A stretch of DNA of 64,000 nt. It comes from Sipunculus nudus (Eukaryota; Annelida; Sipuncula; Golfingiida; Sipunculidae). Below, in pieces: positions 48,119-60,640 of this stretch. Numbering within the stretch: position 1 is the first letter of the stretch; every line of letters begins with the position of its first letter. Location of the stretch: the NCBI GenBank assembly GCA_026874595.1, contig CM049322.1, forward strand, positions 37,443,340 through 37,507,339, given 5' to 3'. The notes beneath the pieces are model-generated. The model was not told where the DNA came from, made no database searches, and saw only the letters and a list, made by a program, of their open reading frames with translations. A program made the translations under genes and the position numbers.

Positions 48119-48200
<82 letters not shown>
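48119..48200. repeat. TA microsatellite
   Basis: Long TA run with one TAAATA interruption. Confidence 0.95.
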
Positions 48201-48201
<1 letters not shown>

Positions 48202-49679
48202 CTGACAGTATAATGATAATGAATATTCAAAGTTCTGTTAAAACCTGGCTCCTGTCATTTATATATTAATTGCATAGTATCACGATTTTAAAAAATCCCC
48301 TCGTCTGAAAAACTTGGATGTAACCTAACATATTCCAGTAGCTGCTCGATACGTAATTCCAAAACGGCTCTACCAGTGGTCTGTCAGAGATAAAAGAATC
48401 ATATTTAATAATTAATTGGAACGGAGCAGTCAATTATCATTATATGAAATCGGGCTTTGATGAGATAAGGTAAAATATGATTCCTGGGTAATACGGGATT
48501 ATTAACATAATTAAATTAATTTTTCACTTGAACCTGGCCTTTACCAGATTTACAGAAAATAGCAGGAGTAGGGCGATACCATTAGTGAGTTACACCAAGT
48601 ACGAAAGGTGGGTTGAACTATTTAAGCATTGGTACGTGGTTCAACTGATAAACAGAATAGTTAACAATGCGGATATACGTGTTATTAAAATTTTGAAGTA
48701 ATTGGTGTTCGAAATAACAGATAAATTTGTCGTATACAACTAAAACGCGATGATGAGGATAACATTATACGTGAAGAGGGCGGACACGTATTTTGTTGAG
48801 GAGACACAGTTCATCTCATATTATTGATTGCAAGCCTAAGATATGGAAAAATGTCTTGCTAAGCGGCCATTTTTTAATAATCCTCACTGACATTTTAAAA
48901 CACAACTGATATATTCAATATATTAAAAGTTGTATTGATCCATATATTTAATATGGGACATAAGTGCTTGGAAGAGCTGAAATATAAAATTCTATAGTTT
49001 ACTTTAAGAAGAGAGCGATTATAATTATTATTCCTGTCAAATATCATGGACATACTAAAGGACTTTTATAATCTACAATTTTGTTACGCACATCTAAAAT
49101 TTATATGCACTGTCTTTAAAGTTTAATTATTTATTATTTTTACTGGCTTCAATACATCTTCGATAATAAATTAATTAATATCGAAGATATTTGCTTTCAT
49201 CATAATAAAATATTACGTTTATACTGTTAAATTTGTTAGTTTAGGGCTTGGATTATTGGACGAAGATAATAATTCAACTTAATAAATCGCTGATTTTTTT
49301 ATTAATCACCTATACTAGTCAGTGTTACAATTTAAAGCTACAGTGTGTTCCACATGTATAAAAAAAATTGTATTCTGCTCCTTTTTTATTTTAATTGCAG
49401 TTTTCACCTTGGTAACCTGCAGTTATGCATGGGTTTGTATTTCTGTCAGTGGACATAGTTGGGATATCAGACGTTTTCTTTTGGTTTCATTTACTCGTTG
49501 CATGAATTCAATTGTTGTTATATAATGGTACATTTCAATATATTTTCAAATTTGAATAATGAATTAAATGGAATGTGTTCTCAAAATCCATGGTTAAGAC
49601 AGTGTTTCAATGGATCCTTGTCAACATAAGTGTTTGACTGTAATGACTGATGAGTAGTAATGTCTGTGAAATAGAAAGA
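48201..49679. other. No gene seen; old duplicate of the 42-43 kb interval
   Basis: AT-rich with scattered similarity to 42,500-43,350 (for example the AAAGGACTTATAT / AAAGGACTTTTAT neighbourhoods at 43,090 and 49,056). Confidence 0.4.
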
Positions 49680-50120
49680 ATCGAGCAAGTAATATAGAAC
49701 AAACAGAAGAGAAAGAAAGTAGTCGATAGGGTTCCTTCGAAAATAAAAGAAACTTATTAACCCGACTTGGTACTCGGATTAACTACATTCACCCATAGGA
49801 AAAAATGGAACAGAGATCATTAAATATCCAGAAGAGATGGTTTGTTGTAGATATGTCTCAAAACTGCATTGATTATGACAAGATGACACTATATTGAATT
49901 AATTCAGTAACATATCATTCGGTTTAGACGCTTTTACAAATGGAGAAGTTCTTTCGTGGGTACGACTTGAGGGAGCAATTAATACTTAACCCTAGCACAA
50001 AAGGCACGTGTTTATAAATAAATACTCAGACCATTATGGCCTGAGACAGGAAATGTCAAAACAAAATTATAAGGTTCCGCCACATATTGAGCTCTTTGGA
50101 AAACTGTAAAAGTCAGGGAT
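49680..50120 (+). pseudogene. Second LINE relic, paralogous to 43,380-44,000
   Basis: Shares with 43,490-43,870 the series TTGGTACTCGGATTAAC, ATCCAGAAG, and ATTGAGCTCTTTGGAAAACT, translating to fragments such as IKYPEEM and HIELFGKL. Heavily broken. Confidence 0.5.
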
Positions 50121-50672
50121 ATTTTTCAAGGGTTTCATGTTAATTTTTGCAAATGAAATCTTGGTTTCACGGTTACCATCTCATGGTTTTCTTGCATCTC
50201 GGAAAAATGTGTGTCTGGTGTCATGATTGTATGTGCGTCCGAATCACGTACTTTCACTGTTTCGTCTCTTCTCCGAATGAAATTTAAGGTTTATATATTA
50301 ACCCTCTATATTATTTTGATGTACTTAGTCAATTGTAAAACGCTGTTGGTTATGCTGATAAATTTATTTTCTTAAGTGTTATGTACCCTCGTTACAAGAA
50401 GAAGTATTTATCAATTAAAATGGTGCAATACAGGCATATGTTGTAATCATTCACCCGCCGAACATGCGCAAAAGGCCATGGTTTGAAACAGAACACACAG
50501 TGCCCAGTTGTAAGGTAACCTGCCGGGAGCGGCATTGCAAAAGACCCCTCATAAAAAGGGTTTCTAAAAGGTCAAATAACTATCCTTTACCGATTTTTAC
50601 TAAGGACAATCAGAATAACTATGTATTTTGATTCTCAAGGACGATGACCACAATCAAGCTGTTTAAAGAATG
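50121..50672. other. No gene seen
   Basis: AT-rich. No supported feature. Confidence 0.45.
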
Positions 50673-52292
50673 AACAAGTGAGCCATCGGTCATCACGCTC
50701 AGCTAACTAAGAAGACATTTACAAAAGGAATTTTATCATCTGAATGCCAAATTTTGTAGGTGGTATCCCCATTCAACAAAAGCTTAGCCCAGAGGATATT
50801 GGTAACAGGTACCTAATTTATGGTTTCTAAGGAGGATTTTGATGGACCTTCCTGGATGTCAAGTAAGAAGATTACAGTTGCAACGGTTACAATTTGTGAC
50901 CTGTTAACAAACAACCACCTCTATGAAGGTCTATAAAAAGATGTGTAAAATTTGAAAAAAAGTCCAGGTCGCGCCACCAGTCTACAGGAACTAATGAAAA
51001 ACTCCATAATGAATATGCATGCGAAAAATCATTGTGATCAATGCATTAGTTGTTCTGATTTTGGAGCTTTAGTAACAAATTTTTAATTATCTTTGGGGTA
51101 CATCTGAGCCCCATAGCTCGGAAGATAAGGTTAACAGAGACCTAATTTCACGCGTCCATTGAGTTTTTATGGACCTCCCAGGATGTAAACTAACAAGATT
51201 CCTGGTCCAATGGTTACAATTTGTGTTCTATTAACGGATCGATAACTGAAAAAAAAATCGAAAAAATCTGTATTATCTGATGAAACATTCCATGACCAAT
51301 AACTAACCAAAGAATCATGGTAATCGATGAATTAGTTGTTGAGATACTTGAGCTTTTTAATCAAATTTTCCATTATTCTTGGGGCTAATTTGAAAACCCA
51401 TAGCTCAGAGGTTACGGGTAGCAGAGACCTATTTTTAGGTTGTCAAGAAGACGTTTAATAGGCCTCCCTGCATTTTAGATATAAGATTTTAGTTCCAGTC
51501 ATTAGGATTTGTGCCCTGTAACCGAAGGACCGCATCTGTTAAGGTCTCAAAAATAGAGAAAACATATAGTAAACAATTAAAAAAATGCAGATGGCGCCAT
51601 CAGTCTGCTGAAACTGGTCAATCACTCCATGATTAATATCTATGCGAAGAATCGTGAGGATCAATGCATTAGTTGTTCAGATACTTGAGCTTTTGTATCA
51701 AAATTTCCATTATTCTGGTGTTGTATTTAGAGCCCGATAGCTCATTGGTTTTGGGTGACAGGAATAATATTAGGTTGCCAAGGAGACTTTTTATAGGCTT
51801 CCTTGCATGCCAGGAGAAGATTCTAGGTCCAGTCATAACGATTTGTGCCATGTTAATAGATGACTGCATCTTAATAAATCTCAAAAATAGAGAAAACAAA
51901 TCGTTAAATGAAAAAAAAAACAGTTGCCGCCACCAGACTGCAGGAACTGATGAATCATTCCATGACCAATATCCTTTGCAAAGATTCAATGAGAATCAAT
52001 GCATTAGCTGTTCAGATACTTGAGCTTTTGTATTTAATTTTCCATTATTCTGGGGGATACTCCGCCGCCTCATAGCTCGAAGAATATGGGTAACAGAGAC
52101 CTAATTTCAGTTTCCAAAGGAGATTTTCCATGGACCTCACTGGATCTCAAGTGAGTAGATTCCAGGTGCAGTGGTTACGATTTGTGCCTGGTTAACTAAC
52201 ACACAGACAGACAAACAGAGAGACAGACAGAAGGATGACGGAAAAAGAGTAATCGCTATAGCTCATATTTTTTTAAGTGAGTTGAGCTAAAA
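50673..52292 (+). repeat. Nuclear-receptor-motif repeat family, copy F (internally reiterated)
   Basis: Starts AACAAGTGAGCCATCGGTCA and ends with an ACAGACAGACAAACAGAG minisatellite, AATCGCTATAGCTC and GAGTTGAGCTAAAAAT. Between, a segment of roughly 310-350 bp recurs at least four times, each with CCCATAGCTC, GGTAACAGAGACCTAATTTC and CAATGCATTAGTTGTTC phrases. Frames at 51,669-52,023 read across these and are not genes. Confidence 0.75.
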
Positions 52293-52465
52293 ATCTGTTG
52301 AAATGTTGCAGCAAATATGGTCAATATATTATAACTTCAATGGAAAAACAAATCAATCCTGAACAAAGTGCAATCACTTACACCTGTCAATTATGCGTGG
52401 TACATGGATGAAAGGATTCAAAAATAAAAAGTAAATTATAGTCTATGCATGCCTTCAGTGTTGTA

Positions 52466-52517
<52 letters not shown>

Positions 52518-52524
52518 CATATAA

Positions 52525-52577
<53 letters not shown>
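52466..52577. repeat. Compound TA microsatellite
   Basis: TA runs with TAAATA and GTATA interruptions. Confidence 0.95.
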
Positions 52578-52580
<3 letters not shown>

Positions 52581-53740
52581 GCCCGGCCAGTAAACATTGG
52601 AGAAGAGTTTGACCAGTTCACACATTATGTGGGGCAAGTTATTATGAGCTGCCACTAGAGAGTGCTGCTGATGTTTGAGTACTTCAGAGGTAGACAGTCT
52701 GACTGTCATAACCTTTGATGACTTAACTAATGGCCCCGAAGAGTGTATATGAGGCCATGTGGGTATTAATCATCCGCCATTGCAATATCACTATTATGGC
52801 TTGCACAAATATTTTTGAATGTGTTTAAAAATCTGATGTGTGTCATGTGTAATAAACACCTGCTCAAGATACATTCCAAAAGACTCATCCGACGAGATTA
52901 TTAAGTAGTCGGTAGACACGAAATTCAAACAACTTCTGTGTTTTATAGGTTTAGATAATAGGTTGAATTTGAATGTTTGAAGAAAGAAAGACTGAGCCTG
53001 GGGTTTAGGATTATTTAAGCCTTACTCTTTTTCTTTTAAAACTTAACATGAAGTCATTTAATTTTTGTTGCACAGTGTGTGAAATATATGATATTATGTA
53101 AAGGATAATTTCTTTAACTGTGGTGAATATGAACCTATCGCGACGGGGTTTATGTTAACTCTTCATGGACCAGCTGGAAATAATCATGAACTTAGGCAAA
53201 ATAGAAAAATCTCATTTATACAATTTTTTTTTTATTTTTAATTAAGGAAAACAATTTCAATAGGCAAACATGTTGAAGTTTAGTATACAGGAAATGGGGA
53301 GGAAAATGTACAGGGCTAGGTCAGCATATACAAAAAAATACTTTTTGTAAGTAACGTTATAGTAATAGTAATAGAAGCCACGTCAAAGTTATTGTAACTG
53401 CTTAAAAATGTTGTAACAGTTATAGTAATAGAGGGTTTCAGAAGTTATGTTATATTAATAGAACTAATGATATTGAACCTAAACCTGATAAACACACACA
53501 CACACATTTATACTGCAATAATCAAAGTGATCAGCTTTCGTGTGTGGTCGTGTTACCCGGATGCTATTGCTAATAAAAAGAACTGATATTATTAGCTTAA
53601 CTAAAATAACATTGCACGTTTGAATACCATTTAATTTATTTTAAGAGAAGCATAGTTTTGTATTTTATATATATAAGGCAGCGAATATCGGTCATGTAAT
53701 ATCATATTAGGTGTTCAAATAAATGAGTCAATATGATTAT
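52578..53740. other. No gene seen
   Basis: AT-rich sequence, a CA tract near 53,493-53,508, no supported exon. Confidence 0.45.
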
Positions 53741-53752
53741 TTTTTTTTGTAG

Positions 53753-54230
53753 AGGGAACAATTTTGAAAGCCCTTGTAAATCCCTTATTTGTTCTTTGAT
53801 CGCCGATCGATCAGAAGAGCGCTATGTCATCATAACTTTCACTTTAACCGATAAAGTTGAAAGTTACTGCAAAATATTCAACAAAGAGATGAAAACTGCC
53901 TTTTGGACGACTTGACAAAAAAGAGTCAATATGATACTATAAAAAGATACAATATAAGAAAATTTACAGGCTGAAATATTCAATGACCACGGACCGAGGA
54001 TAAAAGCTGAACGAAAACTGTAAATAAACGCATTATTGCATGGTGATAATTCCCTAACTAACGCAATTAGAGATATAGTATCAATATTAATCCAGAAGTA
54101 TAAACTGAACACGAAGAGATTTTGGACGAAATGCTTAGTGATCAATCAATCTATCAAAGATTATGATCAATACAAATTGTTTATATTTCCCTCCTTTTGT
54201 CTTCAGTGTGTGTTTTGTGAAACGTATTGA
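53753..54230 (+). other. Unrecognised coding-like pieces
   Basis: After an acceptor-like TTTTTTTTTGTAG (53,742-53,752) the plus frame reads NNFESPCKSLICSLIADRSE and ERYVIITFTLTDKVESYC to a stop at 53,915. A second piece, AEIFNDHGPRIKAERKL, lies between ATTTACAG and GTAAATA (53,971-54,021), and a third reads SLTNAIRDIVSILIQKYKL (about 54,045-54,105). They could be exons or a decayed retrogene; no family recognised, and the frames are not joined by consistent phases. Confidence 0.22.
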
Positions 54231-54524
54231 ATTTATAATTGAATCTTTCTGTATTATATTAATGACCAGCTTTTTAATGCTTGTTTCTCTGTGATTATTG
54301 TTTTTATTATTGTGTATTGTATATGTTTTGTATTTAATATAATTTATGTATTTAAATGCATCTTTTTTGCAGAAGGGAGGACATGTTCCATTAGCCATAA
54401 TGGCTACTAAATAATCCAGTTAAAATAAATATGTTTAAATTAATGGTGGTCAAAGCGGTAGTACCGCAAAGGATAGTCTAAAATTAAGGGTCGTGTTAGC
54501 TGCGTGGTCGCCGGGTGTATGTTG

Positions 54525-54528
<4 letters not shown>

Positions 54529-54581
<53 letters not shown>
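54529..54581. repeat. TA microsatellite
   Basis: TA run with one CA interruption. Confidence 0.95.
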
Positions 54582-54582
<1 letters not shown>

Positions 54583-56080
54583 AGAGGCGGTTTGTCAGAC
54601 ATTTATGCTGTCGGTTTGTAACACTTTCTTACATGTTTGTGATACTGATAAATAACATCAATCGTGCCATATCCTCAGCTGTAGATAGGTCTGAACATGC
54701 ATTGCCTTATATATGTACGGCCTCCTTCGCCTTAATACAAAGCCCCCCCCCCACCGATTAAGAACATAAAATAGTTGTTTATACATAGGGATAGTCTGTT
54801 ACTTTACAAAGCACGGTTTATCCACCTGGGACATTTTAAATTTTAAAGTGGATCGATTATCAACATCAATGAAAAGCACTTTGAACGTTCCGTATTTTTT
54901 GTGTGAGGTCTGACTGAATGACGTTGAATGTACACGTTGTGTATTTTATAGGTCGGGGGAGGGGTTCTGACCTCGCCGCTCTCCGAGCTCCATCTCGTAA
55001 ATGAAAAATCAACTAAAAGATGGATATTTCAGCGTATGTTGAAAAAAAAAAATGATGACACTCTTAAACATTTGTAAATCATAATAGCTAATTTTGAAAG
55101 TTCTACGAGGATGAACAATTCTACCTTGATAAGTATAAGGAGAAAAATCTACTCTTACTTCAAACTCTTTCTCTCTGTCCTTTATTTATCTATCAACCGA
55201 ATGCCATATCGCGTCTTCCTACTTGTATCTGTCTTCATTGTAGATAGATTTACAGTCTTATTATGTCGTAACGTGACCTCTCTATGTTTTAGTGCGGTAT
55301 TATTTAAGCACCTGTTGAGCGTTATCTACACGGTTTTGTGCAAAAATGTTCTTTGGATTCGACATACATTATACGGTTTATATACTACTCAAAATTGTCG
55401 GTAGATAAATCATGATAAAATACAGTGACCGTAAACGACGCAAGTTATATATTTAAATGTAGCTTTTCTACTGATCAAATGTTGATATTTCACCAACCCA
55501 ATGCTGTAGCAATCAGACAAACACATTTTGATGTTTGCCATTGTGTATTGAGAATGGTCCCTACAGCGACCGAAAAGTGATTGAAGTGTTACCTAAAAGA
55601 CTTTTATTGAATTCGGCTTTGCAAAAAGACTGTCCATAATTAGCGATTCTATCTAAAGATTATCCTCATGATTTACAAATTGTTGAAATGTCTTGCAAAG
55701 TTTTCCATCGATGTTTTAAAATTCTGATTCGTATTCAGAGAAATATATGAATATAACCCTTACACAAAAGTATGTGTGTAGTACACAGGCCATGTAACAT
55801 ATGGACACAAAATCAAAGTCACATTTTATATGTGACCAAAATGGTAGTTTACATTTCAAACCACGAGTTTTACAAAATTGAAAAAAAAAAATCACCTTTT
55901 AATCTTTTTTGCAACTTGATTCTGGACTAAAGATCTGTTCCTAACCGGTTCAGAGCCGATATGTATGTTCAATGATTTCCCGCAGCTCTGTTTTACAGAC
56001 TTCATCTAATCGGTATTGCAGAATCTGATGGCCTTTTGTTCATATTTCGTTAGGTTTGGACCTTTTAACCTGCTTACCGT
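54582..56080. other. No firm gene
   Basis: The frame at 55,111-55,404 is hydrophobic and Ser/Leu-rich without splice or domain support. Otherwise AT-rich sequence. Confidence 0.4.
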
Positions 56081-56299
56081 TTGGTTGACATATCAACCAC
56101 TCGTTATATTGCCTATTATCGTCCAAGTGAACGTCAATGCCTAAAGGACGTGTTGTTATATCGTGCAAAAGGAGGACACAGTGTGTTTTCAGATAATACC
56201 TGTGTAACTCGCAAAGGTAGCTCGTATGTGGGCAAGTTGCATGTGAATGATGATTTATACTGCTTTGAATGCACAGTAGAGAAATGGCCAAGAATTTAG
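56081..56299 (+). other. Unrecognised 72-codon open frame with coding-like composition
   Basis: The plus frame has no internal Met start (the reading opens with TTG after a TAA a few codons upstream) and reads YYRPSERQCLKDVLLYRAKG, then HSVFSDNTCVTRKGSSYVGK and DDLYCFECTVEKWPRI to a stop. Balanced charged residues and four Cys make it look like protein, but no acceptor, start or homologue is apparent. The reverse frame (56,040-56,291) is its shadow. It may be a fragment of an unknown mobile element. Confidence 0.25.
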
Positions 56300-58879
56300 T
56301 AGAACTATTTTAGCAGACATACTGAACTTGGAGATGATCACATTATGCCATCTAGTAAATCCAACAAATTAAAAAAAAAAACAATGCTTAAAGATTGAGG
56401 CTTTCCAAACTAATAATTATTTAGCGATGTCCGAAATTGATAAGTTATTCACTTATATAAGATCACCTGTGATAATGGGGACCCGGTGATAGAGTGTAAC
56501 GACCTTGGAAATTAGGTTAATATCAACATTAACTCAGATTCAAATCTGTGACCTATGATTAATTCGGTGTTCAATGGTCAGCTTTTTAAATCAGGCAAAA
56601 TTAGTTCTAGAGCAGACACCGAAAGAAGAAATAAAAAAAAATTAAAAAATAAAATGTCTGAATGATAAATAAGTTGATTCTTTAGCACTATGGGAGACAA
56701 AATAATATCCAAACACACACAAACCATTCGAACCGATTGTTACTATACAAAACATTTATGAACGGTTTCCTCCGATAAGCTGAGTTTTGTATTCTGATTT
56801 AATATTCGTGTCTGTTGCATTCAGAAAGGCAATACTGAGGCTCTTTATGCGTAGCATGCAACTCTCTTGTCATCTTTATTTTTTATTAACACAGATGAGT
56901 GCAGACACTGGTCCGACACTCCACCAAGTTTTGTCTTTCTTAATTACGCAAGATATTCATTTGACGTCACGGTAACCATCACATCGTTTGACATTTAGTA
57001 TCACTTGGGTGGAGAGTCTTTTATGCATGTTGTCTACAGTTGGCGGATCTTGATATAAAGTGAGGCCTGAGTATAAACAAAACTTAGGATATTATGATAT
57101 CTATCAGTGAAGAGTATTTTTCGAATTCATGTATAAACCAAAGCTAGGCAATTATAATTTTTATAATTCTTGTATACTCTTTAGCTTAAGGTATGATTAT
57201 AATATATCAGAGGCCGATCTAGGATTTTGGAAAGGGGAGGTTCCAATCAAAAACAAATAAAAACCCAAAGAGAGGTCCAAGGTTGCAAAAGGCCGCAACA
57301 TTTTTTACGGAAAAAAACAGGCTTCCTGAACCGATCCACCCCGGCCACCGAAACCATCAGTGTATGAGTTCTTAGAATATTCGCTATGAGAGGAAAATTT
57401 CTTTATTTAGAATCAAGTTACAAGAATACCTCTAATACCATAATACTAATAATCAAAAACGACTTTTGATTCCATCTCCAGAAAAGTTTAAAAATAAATG
57501 ATGCAAAATATTTACGAAATCGTATCATATGTAAGATAATTGTGCATTCTTAATTTGCTTTCAAGATTTTGAAGGGATTGTAAAATCACATGATGCCACG
57601 TGACATGGTACTTTAATTTTAAAGCAACGCTCTCACTTAAATAAGAGAGAGAGAGGGAGAAAGTGAGGATGAAAGAGAGAGAGAGAGTGAATTTGAAATA
57701 GATCGACAGCTGTCGAGTGTCGATAAAAATCCCGAAGATACTACCAGTTACAACCCTTTTGTCTGGCGCCACTCTCTAGTACATATCTCCGATAAAGGCC
57801 TTCACTAGCTTAAGCTTGACTTACATTTAACCCGCTCCCTCTAGAAAAGATAATATATCTTTTCATTTCCCTGTCACCGCCTGTCTCCGCACAGCATGAG
57901 GGAAGGCTATGGACTAAATCATGTTTGCTTCGCCCAAAGTCATTAAGATACTAAGCAGCTCAAGCAATAGGTAATTACGCGGTATTTCCTGTAAATAGAA
58001 TCTAGTGGTCCAAAATCCTTAATATAACATCTTAGGCGGGGAACAGGCGTTCACAAAGGGGCGTCATCTTTTATTTAACCTGTTTCATGTGAAGTTGATC
58101 GTTTTATTTACCTGTGAGAGACTGTATTAACGAGTTGTGTCGATAAAGATAACATTATTATGATTCACTAATAAATAACTTTTTATTCCAAAAATTATCA
58201 TATAGGATTCTTTTACTTGCAATCGCTACGAAAATATATTTTGTTATAACGCATTAATGCAGATAATAAACACATAAGGGTTCCTAGGAAGTATGGATAT
58301 TTTTATATACATATGCACACAGAGAGAAAGACGGACGGACAATGGACGCCAATCGATCACTACAGCTCAGTTTACTTACTAACACCTGAGATAATAATAA
58401 CAGTAAAGGATTCCAGAAAATAACCGGTTTTACTGATTTCATTTTTTTCACATCTATAGGAAAGCATCACGAAAAGTAACAAACATTTTCGTTTTTATGT
58501 AACATTAATCGAAGAGTACTGAAAATATAATGAACTAGGAATACGTAAAAAATATGTAAACTTTCAAGAAAAATGTAAATTAGAAACTTTTATTGTATAA
58601 TCCAGGTTGTGTTCATGAACTGTAGTAAGATTATGCTTTGAATATTTATAGCGCATTAGGACATATTTTGTAATGTTGATTTAAAAGATGAGAAAGATTG
58701 AAAATCTATGGGTATTAATAATTATAAATGTATAAATACGGGATCGAAAGCTTTTTTTCCATTATCAAATACATGTGATGAGATTTAGTGGTTAATTCCA
58801 CATTTATTTTGCGGGAATATTTGCGTCATTGATCATTGCGGATTTCAAACCTTGCACCATTTTAGCGGCACATTCTAAT
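56300..58879. other. No gene seen
   Basis: AT-rich. Contains a GA-rich microsatellite (about 57,643-57,690) and a GGACGGAC minisatellite relic at about 58,330 that recalls the tail of the dispersed repeat family (GATCACTACAGCTCAG). Confidence 0.4.
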
Positions 58880-58880
58880 T

Positions 58881-59650
58881 GAATTTGATGTGTTCTCAAG
58901 AAAACATTTACCTGGGTTCTAACCTGGCATAATGTTACTAACCGATAATATTGGAAACAAATCTATTTATGCATGAAATCATGTCTGGAAATTGTAAAGC
59001 AACGTGTGTCAGCAAAATTAATGCAACCTACAAGACTACAAGACCAAACGTAACGTACCTTTCCCTGCAGATTTGCCATGCTTTTCAAGACTTTCATCTA
59101 ATTTCTGGCCTTTACCAACAGAAAATTCTGAAATAAACAATGCACTGTTTTTATTTCGGAAAGTACTTTATCAATGACTGGAACATTATAATATTGCAGC
59201 TATCTCAGGTCATCAGATTTAAATTTATTTTAATTATTATAAAATTTATGTGATAAATAGTATGCTGAAAATGAACCGAATATTTGTGAAAGGGATGGGA
59301 GGAAGACACCTACGACTAGCTTGCCTGTTTTCGATGTAGAGTGCCTGTTGAACTGGCTAAGCGTATTCTATACCATGGGATGTGCGCAGCCTTAAAATAA
59401 CCATGACGTTTATCTTCTGTTTACAAGTTTCATTGGAGTTGTATTCGTCTTATAAAAGCGTATGGCTTATTCCAAGTGCGTATTTGGAAAAGTCGAAGTC
59501 TAAAACAAGGTCCGAAGACCCATTGCTAATCTGTGAACATTTCGTATTGTTAAATACAGAAATGGCAAGGAAATTCAGATTTAGATGGATTAATCAGCAT
59601 TGAATTGGAAAGAAATAACACATAAAAATAATCGGTTCATTCATCCAAAT
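58881..59650 (+). repeat. 770-bp tandem duplication, unit 1
   Basis: Collinear with 59,651-60,411 at an offset of 770, from GAATTTGATGTGTTCTCAAG to AATAATCGGTTCATT. Divergence is a few percent with small indels. It contains candidate exon B1. Confidence 0.93.
59059..59127 (-). CDS. 69-bp exon cassette B1 (candidate)
   Basis: Acceptor TTGTTTATTTCAG (AG at 59,129-59,128) and strong donor GAAAG|GTACGT (59,058). Symmetric phase 1-1, coding FSVGKGQKLDESLEKHGKSA then GK. Intact splice sites and frame are kept in the tandem copy B2. The three base differences between B1 and B2 all change amino acids, so there is no sign of purifying selection between copies. Phase matches the other minus-strand cassettes and the RING exon. 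It is low in complexity and without a known domain. Confidence 0.4.
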
Positions 59651-60411
59651 GAATTTAATGTGTTCTCAAGATAACATTTACCTGGGTTCTAACCTGGCAT
59701 AATGTTACTAACCGATAATATGGGAAACAAATCTATTTTTGCATGAAATCATGTCTAGAAATTGTAAAGCTACGTGTGTAAGCAAAGTTGATGCAACCTA
59801 CAAGACTACAAGACAAAACGTAACGTACCTTTCCCTGCAGATTTGTCATGCAATTCAAGACTTTCATCTAATTTCTGGCCTTTACCAACAGAAAATTCTG
59901 AAATAAACAATGCACTGTTTTTATTTCGGAAAGTACTTTATCAATGACTGGAACATTATAATATTGCAGCAATCTCAGGTCATCGGATTTAAATTGTTTT
60001 AATGATTTTAAATTAATGTGATAAATAGTATGCTGAAAATGAACCGAATATTTGTGAAAGGGATGGAAGGAAGACACCTACAGACTAGCTTGCCTGTTTT
60101 CGATGTAGAGTGCCTGTTGAATTGGCTAAGTGTATTCTATACCATGGGATGGTGCGCAGCCTTAAAATAATCATGAAGTTTATCTCCTGTGTACAAGTTT
60201 CACTGAAGTTGTATTCGTCTTGTAAAAGCGTATGGCTTATTCCGAGAGCGTATTTAGAAAAGTCGAAGTCTAAAACAAGGTCCGAAGACCCATTGCTAAT
60301 CTGTAAACATTTCGTATTGTAAATACAGAAATGGCAAGGAAATTCAGATTTAGATGGATTAATCAGCATTGAATTGGAAAGAAATAACACATAGAAATAA
60401 TCGGTTCATTT
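59651..60411 (+). repeat. 770-bp tandem duplication, unit 2
   Basis: Second unit. Besides cassette B2 it holds a minus-strand open frame from 60,300 to 60,085 (SSDLVLDFDFSKYALGISHT and following) after an acceptor-like AATGTTTACAG. In unit 1 the same frame has a TAA at 59,452-59,450, and a 1-base indel lies just upstream of the acceptor. Confidence 0.93.
59829..59897 (-). CDS. 69-bp exon cassette B2 (candidate)
   Basis: Same junctions and phase as B1 (acceptor AG at 59,899-59,898; donor GAAAG|GTACGT at 59,828). Differs as LELHDKS in place of LEKHGKS. See B1 for doubts. Confidence 0.4.
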
Positions 60412-60640
60412 GTATGAAGTTAATTAAAGTGGGTCATGAGCACCACCATCATTACAAGGTTATTGTTTAACAATGTAAGGGCTCAATTCCATGCTTCAGC
60501 ATTTATATGAGAAAGAATGAAATACATCCTCCTAGTGTGTCAACACACATATAGAAATTGCCTCAAACAATGTTAGATTCCAGATATTAGCTTTGGTTTA
60601 CATTTATGAAAAACAGTAAATGAGTTCTTCTAATTTCCCA
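60412..60640. other. Short unassigned interval
   Basis: Nothing recognised. Confidence 0.4.

Noticed and set aside
51669-52023. Overlapping 106- and 116-residue frames on both strands
   Set aside because: They lie in the reiterated part of the dispersed repeat family and are not conserved between reiterations.
55111-55404. 97-residue hydrophobic frame resembling a membrane protein
   Set aside because: AT-driven composition, no splice or start context, no recognised motif.
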